Shown: positions 51,730 through 62,548 of the stretch, one piece after another
Layout: every line of letters begins with the position of its first letter
Position numbering within the stretch: position 1 is the first letter of the stretch
Assembly: GCA_963575745.1 (NCBI GenBank)
Contig: CAUYUJ010016693.1
Location: 436,001 to 500,000 of the forward strand
Direction of reading: 5' to 3'
Source of the DNA: Prorocentrum cordatum
Lineage: Eukaryota > Sar > Dinophyceae > Prorocentrales > Prorocentraceae
Length of the DNA stretch: 64,000 nt
Translations under genes and position numbers: made by a program
The notes under the pieces: generated by a model
Told to the model about the DNA's origin: nothing
Seen by the model: only the letters and a program-made list of their open reading frames with translations
Databases searched by the model: none

Positions 51730-52236
51730 CTATCTCCAATGTGCTTCATAATGTGCATTTTTCAAAATTTTCCAAACGAACATGTCCAGGGTCGTTTTGG
51801 TTACCGTTGGGTCCTGGTTAACGCGTCGTTCCTTCCAGTCGTTTGTCGATAACCATAACTGCCATTCGAAAATCGAATCAATGGCATCTGCGCGGTGCCG
51901 TGACCATGTGGCTGTGTCCTTCAGGAGGGATGTGAGACACACCTTGAACGCTGGCAAATTCGAAGCATTGTTGGGGCCGGGCGTGTTCTCCAAGTTCCCC
52001 AAGGCCCCGCGGAACGGTTTTACGTCCTTGCGCGTGATCTCGTCTGCCACGGCCTGCTGCTCGAATTGCCCCACGGCCCGGATATGGTTAACCAAGGTCT
52101 GTCGCTTGGTGGCTTGGAGTTGTTTGATGCCCGCATTGATCTCCGCAACTTCGGCTTGCTGGGCCTCCGCCGCCGGCCCGGCGGCCGGCGAAGCCGTGGA
52201 ATCTTCTAGCCACGCCCAATCCAAGTCGAGGAACAC
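51730..52236 (-). CDS. Hypothetical exon or fragment, unknown product
   Basis: An open frame of 168 codons with normal composition begins with VFLDLDWAWLEDS (no ATG) and has a helical middle (AEVAEINAGIKQLQATKRQ). It ends with Trp-rich WSRHRADAIDSIFEWQLW and FVWKILKNAHYEAHW. It follows another coding-like frame (52620-52301) and may be a later exon of the same gene. I recognise no domain. No start codon is visible, so it is partial or an internal exon. Confidence 0.35.
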   Translation of the reverse strand: MFLDLDWAWLEDSTASPAAGPAAEAQQAEVAEINAGIKQLQATKRQTLVNHIRAVGQFEQQAVADEITRKDVKPFRGALGNLENTPGPNNASNLPAFKVCLTSLLKDTATWSRHRADAIDSIFEWQLWLSTNDWKERRVNQDPTVTKTTLDMFVWKILKNAHYEAHWR

Positions 52237-52300
52237 TTTCTGCGGGCACGCCGCTCCTTTGTCAATCCCAGATTGATCTGGGTGGGCCCAACGGTTTTGT

Positions 52301-52625
52301 TTATTTGACGCGAGTCTGCTGGACCTCGAACTCGGACATGACCAAGTCCATGTCGGAGGATGATTTCTCGAGGAGTTTCGCTGCCATCTCTTTGGATATC
52401 GCTCCCGCTCGAATGAAGGATGCCATACAATGTGTTTGTGGGAATGCAGCCCACACAGTCGATATTGCCATCGCTATAATATAATGCGTCGGACCTCGGA
52501 CGTATCCTTTCGCAGTTACAAAGTTTCCTGCCTTGCCCATCAGCTCCTTGGCCGGTAATTTGGTCCAATCTTTGCATTGCGCGGAAAGTTCACGAATTTT
52601 CTGATCAATGAGTAATTCTAGAATC
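52301..52625 (-). CDS. Hypothetical exon or fragment, unknown product
   Basis: The coding-like part of this frame reads ELLIDQKIRELSAQCKDW, LPAKELMGKAGNFVTAKG, THYIIAMAISTVWAAF and EMAAKLLEKSSSDMDLVMSE, to a stop at 52301. The upstream part of the frame is a CCT-derived Arg/Lys repeat and is not coding. A splice acceptor or start is not clear. It lies between two other coding-like frames on the same strand. Confidence 0.35.
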
Positions 52626-52639
52626 CACAGCGCCGACCA

Positions 52640-52698
52640 CTGGCACGATGATGCGCGTACGTCCTGGTGTGAGTCGTTCGGGCCCCTCTTCTTCCTCA

Positions 52699-52733
<35 letters not shown>

Positions 52734-53300
52734 CTCCTTCCCCTCCTCCTCCTGCTCGTCCTCCAAGGGGTAGAAGGGTAGAGAGGTAGAGAAGTCAAGG
52801 GGTAGAGGGGTGCAGGGGTAAAGGGGTAGAGGCGTATTCTTCAGATGTGGAAATTCAACAACAACAACCACAACAACAACAATAATCGTTGTAAGACTGT
52901 TCGTTCTTATCTGCTCGAGTGTCCGTTAACGCGTGCTTCCAAAACCCTCGGCGCCCGCCCTTTTCGTCTTCGATCGTGCCCCTTTTGGGGGGTATACCTT
53001 TCTTCTCTGCAGGCCGGGCCCCGGCAAGCGGCGGGGCGGCCGCGGGCCGTCGGCCTGGCCAGCGGCAGCGCTGATCGGCGGCAACCCGATCCCAAGAGGG
53101 ACAGACAGGGGACCGACCAAGACAGACAGGGGACCGACCAGACAGGAGTAGAGGGGTGGAGGGGTAGAGGCGTGGAGGGGCAGAGGGGTAAAAGGGGTGG
53201 AGGGCCCGAAAGGGCCCCAGGAGGCCCCAATGGCCCACCAGAGGGCCTGAGGAGCGCCCAGGAGGGCCCCGCGAGGCCCCGAAGAACCCCCTGCGAGTCC
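52640..53300. repeat. CCT tract, GGGGTAGAGGGG repeats and CCAAGAGG words
   Basis: CCT triplets occupy 52695-52760. An 11-12 bp GGTAGAGGGGT repeat lies at 52765-52835 and 53145-53205. An ACAACAACA tract lies at 52855-52885. GGACCGACCAAGACAGACAG words repeat at 53100-53145. No gene is seen. Confidence 0.6.
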
Positions 53301-53302
53301 TT

Positions 53303-54599
53303 CTAGAGAGAACCGGAAAGCCCCATGCCTTGCGTGACGGCGGGAGTAGCCGCAGGCCGCTGGACGGCATGGATTTGGTCGTTTTCGCATACATCAGGGG
53401 TCCCACTGGGAGGAAACAAATGTCTGCGGATGTGATTCTCCTGGTGGAAAATCTTGCGCCGTTCCTTGGGCCCCGTGGCTTTTGTCGCTGCATCTTCATC
53501 ACCGACGTGCCCTGGCGCAAAGTCCTCTTTTTGAAGCACCAGAGCGTCGCAACCCTTGCCAAAAAAGATTCCGTGCTCTCTGCGCAGCGTGTGCTTGCAA
53601 ACCCGGCAATATAGTTTCAACGTGGAACTGCCCGTGCACATTTCCTGTCGCGTTACTTTTGACGAGCAACACCTTGCCGAAGTCACGGGCAATCAACGCA
53701 AGAGTCGCTGCGGGTATGCCCCTGGCCAGATATAGAGCCTTCCCTCTGTGTAGGGCACCGAAAACGACCCCGCCTGTCCAAGTCTTCCGGCCGCCTCCGA
53801 GGCGGGCAACGTGACCCTTCCGTTTCTCGGGTTCGCCCCTGTGCGTCAGCGCGCTCCGTGGAGGGCGATCGTTAAATCCATTGAACTCATCAAAAGTTTG
53901 TTGAAGCCGCACATCTCCCACTTCCTCCATTTTGTCTTTGTACTCGCGCCAATGCCTTTCGAGGTCCTCGGGTTCCACCGACTTGGGCTCGATAGAGCTA
54001 ACTGACTGGCGCTTGGCATCCAGATCTTTGACCCTCTGTTGCACCCACCACTGGCTCATCTTGAGTTGCGGCCCCTCGATCGTCGGAAGATCTGCGTCCT
54101 TCAGAGTTGCATTCCTTAGACCAACCACCGAGCGAAGGGACGATTGAAAGCCATCGAGATCAGCCCTCCGCTTCCCGGCCCGAACATCCTGGTGCAACGC
54201 GTCGGCCTCTACAATGCACTGAAGGAGCTGAGGGTGTTTCTGGATGTGCGGGGCGCGGCCGACGGTCGGCAGCATGCGCGCGCCCCCGGCGGCGGCCCTC
54301 CTCTCGTTCAATGTGTTGCGCCAGTGCGTTGGAATGCGGCCTTTCGTTTTCCACCATTGTTCTCCGAGATCTTTTGCAAGCGCGGGGTCGGCGATCATGC
54401 CGCCCCAGTCCTCGTCCCGCGAGGGCCTCTTCCATCCGAGAACGAGGTCGAACCGCACGCTGGGGTTGCCCGGCAACGCTGGGATGGCGACTTTTCGGTC
54501 TCCAGGAGGCATGGCGCCCTTATTCCCGATCCGCCGCCCTCTGGGAGGGCGCCAGGCGTAGAAGTGGGTTGTCCCCAGGTCGCGTGCCTCATCCCTCAT
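53303..54599 (-). CDS. Hypothetical protein, about 370-390 aa, frame-broken near its end
   Basis: The first ATG is at 54599. The frame is of normal composition to about 53650 (WRPPRGRRIGNKGAMPPG, VRFDLVLGWKRPSRDEDWGG, QWWVQQRVKDLDAKRQ, EHWREYKDK-like helix, LHRGKALYLARGIP). After that the coding sense appears to move to a second frame with a possible zinc-binding segment (LKLYCRVCKHTLRREHG) and a basic end, stopping at 53303. It may be a gene with a missed intron, a pseudogene, or a retroelement ORF. I recognise no family. A CCTCAG acceptor-like site lies just before the ATG. Confidence 0.4.
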
Positions 54600-54639
54600 T
54601 GCTGAGGAGTCTTGAAGGGCCCAGGACCACAAATTGTCA

Positions 54640-55020
54640 AATCTGTCGGGGCTTGCCGCGAGACGGCCCAAGAAACGCCCAAAACGGCCCAAGAGGCTTC
54701 AAACAGGACTCCCAAGAGGGGGCGAAGAGGCCAAAATCGTCAAATGCCAATTCGACAACGTACATTTTTATCATATACGACTTGTCGGCCCAAGAGGGGT
54801 CCAAGACGGCGCAAGAGGCCCCCGAGACGGCCCCCAGAAGAGCCCAGGAGGGGGATCCCGAACCGACGATCCGAGCCTTCCGCCCGAAGACGGCCCCAGA
54901 AGGCCCCGAGAGGCGCCCAAGAGGCCCCACGAGGCCCCCGAGAGGCCCCCAAGGAGCCCCCAAGAGGCCCCAGGAACCCCCGAGAGGCCCAAAAGAGGCC
55001 CCAAGTACCGCTCGAGGCAT
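54640..55020. repeat. Degenerate GCCCCCAAGAGGCC repeat
   Basis: GGCCCAAGA, GCCCCCGAGAGG and CCCAAGAGGCCCC words repeat with 11-16 bp spacing, interrupted at 54745-54790 by an AT-richer stretch. No gene is seen. Confidence 0.7.
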
Positions 55021-55206
55021 GTAGCGTCTAACCCGCAACCCCAGGCACCAAGGATCTCATGCCAGGAGACCCCTACACACCTACAAGAGGCCACAGACCA
55101 ATAAAGAAGGCACGATGGCGGGATTGCTTGCGCACTAGGTACTCGTATGGGTCGTAGTAGTCGTAGTAATAGCGCTGTCGGGGCGGGCGGCTTTCGGCGC
55201 AGCTAA

Positions 55207-55611
55207 TCAGATGTAGTGGTTTTCATGCTGAACGATGTAGCCGATCTCTTCCAAGTACGCATAAGCCGCCATCCTGTCCGCAAAAGTGTAATCTGCGTGG
55301 CCACTTTGGCGGCCCCACCTTCTCTTTTTCGGGCTGAAAGGATTGCTCGGCGTCTTGCCCAATATCGGTTTCGCCTTCAGGGTCGCCGTGGGCGTGGTCG
55401 GCGCCGGGAGCTCGGCCGACTCCGCCGGCGCAGAAGGATAGGATGCCCAATCTGACGCAGCGGCGGTCGACGCATGCTGTTTGGTTGGTTCCGTCGTGGC
55501 AAGCGAAGACGATGCTGGACTGGAAGGTGTGGCGGATGGCGCAGGTTGTTGGCCCTTCACGGAGGCGAAAAACAAGTCGACCTTCGATAACGGCTTGGCC
55601 AATCTGGACAT
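55207..55611 (-). CDS. Hypothetical protein or terminal exon, 134 aa
   Basis: The in-frame ATG at 55611 starts MSRLAKPLSKVDLFFASVKG. A Ser/Thr/Pro/Ala-rich linker follows, then a basic stretch (NPFSPKKRRWGRQSG) and a compact end (YTFADRMAAYAYLEEIGYIV), with the stop at 55207. The frame is open upstream to a TGA near 55687. A TCTCTCAG splice-acceptor-like site lies there, so it could be a last exon. No family is recognised. Confidence 0.35.
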   Translation of the reverse strand: MSRLAKPLSKVDLFFASVKGQQPAPSATPSSPASSSLATTEPTKQHASTAAASDWASYPSAPAESAELPAPTTPTATLKAKPILGKTPSNPFSPKKRRWGRQSGHADYTFADRMAAYAYLEEIGYIVQHENHYI

Positions 55612-56215
55612 CGAGGCTTGCCTTCGGGCTTGGCGGAGGCGTGCCAACACAGTACGTCGGATATGGTCGAGCTGGCACAATCAAGCCCTGAGAGACAACC
55701 GCACCGGCAGCTCCCAGCACTGGCCAGTGCTTGCGGAGCGCCCTCAACCACATACCGGAAGGCACGCGAAGACAGAAGTGAAGTGCACAGTAGCTTCGTA
55801 CAGCTGAAACGACAGGTAAATGCTCGAGCCAAAAAAAAACACACAGTTGGTGTTGCGAGATCCCTGGAACACTGCGGGCGAATGTCGATGAATGCCACGG
55901 TTTTTCCAACACCACCTTCGGGGATGGGTTTGCCCGTCCCATATGGGCGCGGACGGGGCCCGCAAATCTTCTCTGGATGGGCTGGAGCGGGGGTCCTCAG
56001 TCGCTTCGTACCCTTCATCGTCCTCCCCATCCCCATCCAGCGTCCCCCAATCCAGCCTCCCTCCATCCCTCCAGCCTCCCTCCATCCACCCTCCCTCCAG
56101 CCTCTGGGCTAGGGTGGTTAAGAGTGAGTGTTTCTTCTTCCATATTCCCCTCTTCCCCGTCGGGGAGGGTTCCCCCCCCTCCCCCTTACCCCCTCCCCAG
56201 GGCCTGCATGGCAGG
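55612..56215. other. Coding-like fragments in competing frames
   Basis: On the minus strand, 55850-55690 reads CALHFCLRVPSGMWLRALRK, then a hydrophobic stretch WPVLGAAGAVVSQGLIVP. It may be an earlier exon or relic, but no consistent gene model was found. CTCCATCC repeats occupy 56040-56105. Confidence 0.3.
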
Positions 56216-56900
56216 GGCGGTGACCCATTAGACCGCCCAAGAAAGCGCAGGATGGCTCGAAGAGGCCAAGAGCGCATCCAGGAGCCGAAAATGACCTGCA
56301 AGATGGCTCAATATAGGCGAAGATGGATCCATAGTGTTTCCAACATGCTCCTAGAAACCTCAAAACAAGCCCAAGCCGGCCCCAAGTGGCCACGGAGCCC
56401 TCCGAAGAAGAGCGAAGAGGCCGAAACCCTTCCAAAACCAAGCTCCATGCGGTTTGCCTTCTGACCGTTTCGGCCTTCCGACGGCACAAGAGTGCCCAAG
56501 AGGCCATCAAGATCGCCCCAAGATCGCCCAATAGACCTCCAATATTGCCCCAGGACGGCCCCAGAGGCGCCCAACACGGCCCCAAGAGAGCCCAAAGACT
56601 GCCCAAGATGCCTCCAAGACGACCAAGATGGCCTCCAAGACGGCCAAGACGGCCAAGATGGCCCCAAGAGAGCCCAAGATGGCCCCAAGATGTCTCCAAC
56701 ACGGCGCGAGATGCACTCAAGATGGCCCAAGATGGCGTCTATATGGCCCAAGACGGCCCAAAACGCCCCCAAGAGGCCTCCAAAACGCCCGAAGACGCCC
56801 CCAAGGACCCCCAAGAGGCCCAAGACGGCAAGGGGCATCGGGGAAGGGTGGCAAGGGGAAGGGTGGCAAGGGGAAGGGAGGCAAGGGGCATTGGAGAGGG
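56216..56900. repeat. Degenerate GCCCAAGATGGCC repeat
   Basis: GGCCCAAGA, CGGCCAAGA and GATGGCCCCAAGA words repeat at 11-20 bp across 56490-56830. A GGGGAAGGGTGGCAA repeat follows at 56838-56885. Frames on both strands are Arg/Pro/Lys-rich artefacts. Confidence 0.7.
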
Positions 56901-57889
56901 GGTGGACAAGGACGTGAAAGGAGGGGGAAGAGACAAGGGGAGGAACGTGCAAGTAGATGGGAGAGATGAGGATGGGAGGGAACGGATGGGGCACGGGAGG
57001 AGAAGTTGATGGAGAAGGGGAAGGGGGTGAATGGGGGTGAGGGCGACGTCTACGTGAACGTGCCAGCGCCAACATATACAGTCGAAACATGACCATGGGA
57101 ACGTTGGTCAAGAACATCAAACCCTCATTCGAGGGCCCAGTACCCCCTCGATAGACCCGCAGCGAATGCCGCTCCAAGGAGGGAAGCCCAATCACGAAGA
57201 ACAGAAGGGCACACCCCCGAAGCTGAGGTCGTTGTTGGCCCTCGCGCCAAGCGGGGAGGCATGCGCCAGACAAACAACGCATCTGGACTGCAGATTCCGG
57301 CGTCCAGCTCATCGGACTAGTGACGAGTTGGACGTTGGTTTCTGACACCGCGTGAACCTTTTCAATCTACAGCGACCGTCGCCTCTAGAGGTGCGTGGAA
57401 GCTCTCGACCCAATCCTGAATTCTGATTTCGCGCCGTGGCTTCCGCCCTGGGCACGTTCAACCTTGAACGGCCGCCCTGGGATCGCCGCCGCAGCCGCGT
57501 GCCAACAGTGCGCCAGCAGCCGCGCGCAACGTACCTATGCGCAGCGTGCCTAAGACAAGAGGCCCGAAATTGCCGCTTGACAAATCCGCCACCGTGGCCC
57601 CCTGGCACGTTGGGGCGCGCTAGAATGCCAAGTACTGTCTGGTAGGGTTTCTGTTGCTGTTAAGGGCCGCCCACTCCTCCACCAACGCCGACCCAGCGTG
57701 CACCACGGTGCTGTGTACACGACAAAGCCTGCGCGCACAACTGCGCCTGTTTACACCGCTATACCCGCGCACAACGCGACAACCATGTGCACCGCAGCGC
57801 TTGCGTACACCAGTGTGCCTGCGTGCGCCACACTGCCTTCGTCCTCATCTATTTCCACCCTTTTCTTCCTCCTCCTCCTCCTCCTCCAC
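56901..57889. other. Intergenic, nothing certain
   Basis: No gene is recognised. At 57690-57835 there is a degenerate repeat of words like GCGCACAACTGCGCC and GTGCACCGC with about 25-30 bp spacing. The minus strand at 57360-57600 has a frame of mixed composition without recognisable motifs. Confidence 0.3.
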
Positions 57890-59545
57890 CTCCCTTGGGA
57901 CCCTGCCATTGGGACCTCCGGTGGAGCTCCCCATGGGGCAACGAGCCGTGCGAGGGGTGTGCCGACATGCATATGCGGTGGGCGGGGCGGCGCATGTGGA
58001 TCCTGCCAGCGGGGCCTTGGGTGGAGCTCCCGATGTGGCCACAAACCGTGTGAGGGGTGTGCCGAAATGCACATGCGGTGGGCGGGGGTCCGCACGTGTT
58101 ACTGTCAGTGGGGCGTTTGGTGGAACTCCCTGTGGGGCCACGAACCGCGTGAACGGTGTACCGACATGCACATTCGGTGGGCGTGGGGCCCGCACGTGGA
58201 CCCCGTCATTGGGGCCTTCGGTGGAGCTCCCTATGGGGCGACGAAGCGTGTGAGGGGTGTGCATGCGGTGCGGTGGGGGGGGGGGATTGCATGCGAACCC
58301 TGCCACTCGGGCCTTGGATGGAACCCCCTAAGGGGCCAGGGGCCACGAACCGTGTGAGGGGTGCGCCGAAATGCACATGCGGTGGGCGGGGAGCCGCCTG
58401 TGGACCTCCTGAGGGGTGTGCCGAAATGGACGCGCGGTGGGCGAGACCCCGCATGCGAACTGTGCCACTGGGGCCTTGGGTGGAGCTCCCTATGGGGCCA
58501 CGAACCGTGTGAGGGGTGTGCTGAAATAGACGCGCGGTGGGCGAGACCCCGCATGCGAACCGTGCCACTGGGGCCTTCGGTGGAGCTCCATATGGGGCCA
58601 CGAACCGTGTGAGGGGTGTGCCGAAATGGACGCGCGGTGCGCGAGACCCCGCATGCGAACTGTGCCACTGAGGCCTTGGTTGGAACTCCCTCTGGGGCCA
58701 CGAACCGTGTGAGGGGTGTGCCCGAATGGACGCGCGGTGGGCGAGACCCCGCATGCGAACCGTGCCACTGGGGCCTTGGGTGGAGTTCCATATGACGCCG
58801 CGAACCGTGTGAGGGGTGTGCCGAAATGGACGCGCGGTGGGCGAAACCACGCATGCGAATTTTGCCACTGGGGCCCTGGGTGGAGCTCCGTATGGTGCCA
58901 CGAACCGTGTGAGGGGCGTGCCGAAATTGACGCGCGGTGGGCGAGACCCCGCATGCGAACTTTGCCACTGGGGCCTTGGGTGGAGCTCCCTATGGGGCCA
59001 CGAACCGTGTGAGGGGTGTGCCCGAATGGACGCGCGGTGGGCGAGACCCCGCATGCGAACCGTGCCAATGGGGCCTTGGGTGGAGCTCCATATGAGGCCC
59101 CGAACCGTGTGAGGGGTGTGCCGAAATGGACGCGCGGTGGGCGAGACCACGCATGCGAATTTTGCAACTGGGGCCTTGGGTGGAACCCCTGCGGGGCCAC
59201 GAACCGTGTGAGGGGTGTGCCGAAATGGGCGCGCGGTGGGCGAGACCCCGCATGCGAACTTTGCCACTGGGGCCGTGGGTGGAGCTCCCTATGGGGCCAC
59301 GAACCGTGTGAAGGGTGTGCCGAAATGGACTCGCGGTGGGCGAGACCCCGCATGCGAACTGTGCCACTGGGGCCTGGGGTGGAGCTCCATATGGGGCCAC
59401 GAACCGTATGAGGGGCGTGCCGAAATTGCCGCGCGGTGGGCGAGACCCCGCATGCGAACTGTGCCACTGGGGCCTTGGGTGGGGCTCCCTATGGGGCCAC
59501 GAACCGCGCGGGGGGCGTGCCGAAATGGGCGCGCGGTGGGCGGGG
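57890..59545 (+). repeat. 100-bp satellite array, about 16 units
   Basis: Each unit contains CATGCGAACYGTGCCACTGG, GGCCTTGGGTGGAGCTCC, TATGGGGCCACGAACCGTGT, GAGGGGTGTGCCGAAATGG and ACGCGCGGTGGGCGAGACC, with a period of 100 bp. About 57 bp of the unit correspond to the 77-bp satellite at 49.4 kb. The early units (57890-58380) are more diverged. Frames on both strands are artefacts. Confidence 0.95.
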
Positions 59546-59652
59546 GGAATTGATGGGAGGAGGGAGGAGGGGGAGGTGGAGAAAGAAGGAAGGAGACGCG
59601 GGGCGCGGTGTCTTTCAAAACGAAGACCCAACACATGATGGTTGGGAATAAT
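59546..59652 (+). repeat. Purine tract and conserved tail after the 100-bp satellite
   Basis: A GGAGGGAGGAGG tract is followed by GACGCGGGGCGCGGTGTCTT, then AAAACGAAGACCCAACACAT and GATGGTTGGGAATAAT. This matches the tail after the 77-bp array (50236-50296). Confidence 0.65.
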
Positions 59653-60235
59653 ACAAAGATGTCGGCGGTGGCCTGGGAAGGGGGGGGGGGGGGGGGCGAG
59701 CCCCAAAAAGGGAACCGATAGGCCGACCAACAAAAAACGCAAATATATTGACGTAGCTTTAGGGCGCATCGCTTTGGCCAAAAACAGCAAACACAAAGGC
59801 TGGCCCGCAGCGAATAATACAAAGATGTCGGCGGCGGCCCGGGAAGGGGGGGGGGGGGGGGGGGGGGCGAGCCCAAAAAAGGGAACCGACAGGCGGACCA
59901 ACAAAAAACACGAATATTTTGACGCTGCTTTAGGGCGCATCGCTTGGGCCAAAAACAACAAACACAAAGGCTGCCCCACAGCGAATTATACAAAGATGTC
60001 GGCGGCGGCCTGGGAGGGGGGGGGGGGGGCGAGCCAAAAAAAAGGAACCGATCGGCCGACCAACAAAAAACGCAAATCTTTTGACGTAGCTTTAGGGCGC
60101 ATCGCTTGGGCCAAAAACAACAAACACAAAGGCTGGCCCTCAGCGAATAATACAAAGATGTCAGCGGTGGCCTGGGCGGGGGAATAGGGGGCGATAAACA
60201 AAAAAACGGGCAGACCAGAAAGCAAAAACGCAAAT
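59653..60235 (+). repeat. ~166-bp tandem repeat, three full units and a fourth start
   Basis: ACAAAGATGTC starts units at 59653, 59819, 59990 and 60152 (steps of 166, 171 and 162). Each unit has GCGGCCTGGGA, a variable poly-G run, AGGGAACCGA, ACCAACAAAAAACGCAAAT and TTAGGGCGCATCGCTT. Length differences come from the poly-G run. The repeat starts directly at the tail of the 100-bp satellite. Confidence 0.9.
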
Positions 60236-60619
60236 ATCTTGGCGTAGCCTTGTTGCGACACGCCTAAGCCACTAAAAAAAAAAGAAGCTGGCCCACCACG
60301 AACAAATAGAAAGACCTTTGCAGTGGCGCAGGAAGCGGGGGGGAGCTACGAAGCCAGATATCAATGGACCGACCAGCGGAGCCGCAAACGACAATCGAAA
60401 CGCGCTGGCCGAAATGAAAAAAAAAACACGCGGGCGGAAACGCAGAGATCTCACCGCGCCGTGTGGGGGGCGCGCACGGCCCTCAAACAAAAAAACACAG
60501 GCGGCTGGAAACGCAAACGGGTTACAGCACCCCTTTTCAAGATTTCCCTCGCCGCCCAAAAAAACGAGAACCGGGGGGCAAACCAAAAAAACAAACGCAA
60601 CCGGGCCCGGCCGCCTCAT

Positions 60620-62002
60620 ATGTTTCCAGCTTCCCTGTACAAGTGGCGACGGCGGCCTTACAATCGAAAAAGGGCGAGATCGGCGAGTCGAGGCACACGA
60701 GGGCAACAACAGTCGACACTCCAGCCGACCCCGCCATGCCGACCTCGCCCGAAACAAGGACGCACTGGACCAATTACAAGAAACAAGATTCGACAAGTGG
60801 TGGGCTCGGTTCCTACGGCGTCAAAGGCAGCGGCGGAGGCGCACCCCAAGTATCAGCAGCCGCCGCCCAGCAGAGCGCAACAGGATGCTTACAAGAACGA
60901 CGTGAACCACCACATAGAGGTTCTTGCGACATTGGTGGTGGCTACGCGGAGATCTGGTGCACCGGATCAACCATCAATCGAGCGCATTGCGGTCCTGAAG
61001 TATGCGGTCGCAGCACTGGGTCCAATCAGCACCAGAATGGCGCAAACCAAATACGAGATCGCGATGACCACCGAGCAGATCGAGAAGCTAGATCACAAGA
61101 TCGAGGAGCTCCAGACACAAAGAGAAGAGATGGCACAGAAAGTATCAGGGCGAATGGAAAATATGCAGGACCTGGGGGCCATGGAGGAGGAAGAGAAGAC
61201 GATGAAGCAGCAGGAGGCGGCGGCGCACAACGTCGCCCCACCGCCTGCAAGGCCAACGGCGGCATCGCCCTTCATGGCAACACACGGCATGGACACGGGA
61301 CCATCAACTACGGCATGGCCGAATCCACAGATCCCAGTCCAGAGCCCATTCGTTCCGCAGCAGCAGGGGATGCATCCCCCCGCCGAGACTCAGCAGCTCA
61401 TGCAGATGTGGATGCAGCAGCAGGCGGCGCAGCTGGCCAAAGGAACGGGCAAAGGAGGGGCGTTCACGCCATGGCTTTCCTCAGGACCTCCACCGCCATC
61501 GCAGATGCCACATCGTCCATCGTCGAGCCCAGGTGCGAAGAGAGAAGGGCCAACGCACCCGCCCAGCGAGCAGCCCTGCCTCAAGCGCCAGGTCAAGCAG
61601 CAGGAGGGCGAGGACGACAGGATGGTGGACGCGGAGTTCAGCGGCCTGATCTGCGAAGGCACCGCGACCCCTTTGCCAACATCGGCGACGGCATCAGCAG
61701 CATCGGCATCCGCCGGAGGGATTCTGACAGCGCAGCAGATTGCAGAACTCCAGAAGACGAACAGCATGCAGCCGATAATGGTCTCTCAATCGGACCCGTC
61801 GCAGGCCCTGTACCAGCGGGGCGCCATCTGGGGACTAACGCAGATGTGGAGCAACCCGAGCAGCCAGCAGCAGGTTTTCTCTCAGTGCTCGCAGCCAGAG
61901 GCAGTGGCCTTCGTGGATCCAGCGCAGCTGGCGCCAACGCAGCCAGCGTCTCAGCAGGAGCTGATTCAGGACCCGAAGGAGAGCCCCACGGACGACATCT
62001 GA
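60620..62002 (+). CDS. ORF1/gag-like coiled-coil protein of LINE-C, about 460 aa
   Basis: The frame is open from 60323, but the first ATG is at 60620, and the part before about 60830 is strongly basic and may not be coding. Then come a helical segment (DVNHHIEVLATLVVATR, ERIAVLKYAVAALGPIS) and a clear coiled coil (MTTEQIEKLDHKIEELQTQR and following, about 61069-61210). A long Gln/Pro/Met-rich region follows (QQLMQMWMQQQAAQLAKGTG), then a C-terminus ending PKESPTDDI. This resembles the self-associating RNA-binding ORF1 products of LINEs, though no RNA-binding motif or zinc knuckle is visible. It lies 0.5 kb upstream of the RNase H-EEP frame, as an ORF1 should. Confidence 0.5.
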   Translation: MFPASLYKWRRRPYNRKRARSASRGTRGQQQSTLQPTPPCRPRPKQGRTGPITRNKIRQVVGSVPTASKAAAEAHPKYQQPPPSRAQQDAYKNDVNHHIEVLATLVVATRRSGAPDQPSIERIAVLKYAVAALGPISTRMAQTKYEIAMTTEQIEKLDHKIEELQTQREEMAQKVSGRMENMQDLGAMEEEEKTMKQQEAAAHNVAPPPARPTAASPFMATHGMDTGPSTTAWPNPQIPVQSPFVPQQQGMHPPAETQQLMQMWMQQQAAQLAKGTGKGGAFTPWLSSGPPPPSQMPHRPSSSPGAKREGPTHPPSEQPCLKRQVKQQEGEDDRMVDAEFSGLICEGTATPLPTSATASAASASAGGILTAQQIAELQKTNSMQPIMVSQSDPSQALYQRGAIWGLTQMWSNPSSQQQVFSQCSQPEAVAFVDPAQLAPTQPASQQELIQDPKESPTDDI

Positions 62003-62548
62003 ACAACTCGGCCAGCATGCAGCAGAAGGAGGAGCACTTGATGAGGGAACACTCGATGCATGGGGCGTCGCCTTCCGCGTCGTCAACTCCTACCGCAACT
62101 GCAGTGAATGAGCCCACCATTTCTTTTCCCACGCCAGATTTTTACAATCATTTTACGCTGGAGATGACCTAGGGAACGAGGTCAAAACCGGCAGCCAGCT
62201 GGCATGGATCGCCAGCAAACTGATTCGAAGGACCCTCGAGGCAACAGCCTTACGGGCAGCGTTTTTCATTTCGGATAGTTATCAGGACATTCGGCCAATG
62301 GAAAACGGCCCCCCTCCCCCAAAGAGGTCCAAGGGGAAGAAGAATGTCTGCTGGAGAGTTTCACACATTATATATTACGATCCTGGTCATAGGATATGGC
62401 AGGGTAGGCTCGAATCCAAAGACGACCAACGGACGATAATTAAAAATTCAGGGGTGCATAATTCGGAGTTGGCCCTCCAGGGCTCCGCAGGAGCCTCGCC
62501 CCCCTCCTCGAGCCCCCCCCCCCCCACGTTGGTTCATCCCCTGGGGAG
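62003..62548 (+). other. Interval between the two LINE-C frames
   Basis: No domain is recognised. One frame (62298-62460) is of mixed composition (KRSKGKKNVCWRVSHIIYY, PGHRIWQGRLESKDDQR). Poly-C runs at 62514-62524 and 62580-62620 interrupt all coding sense. Confidence 0.35.

Noticed and set aside
55940-56000. A P-loop-like GGVGKT on the minus strand
   Set aside because: The first Gly of the GxxxxGKT pattern is a Pro here, and no Walker B or nucleotide-binding fold follows.
49400-59545. Long frames and regular repeats that could suggest repeat proteins or a CRISPR array
   Set aside because: The units are 77 and 100 bp with no unique spacers, and because the period is not a multiple of three the frames just cycle. 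These are satellites.
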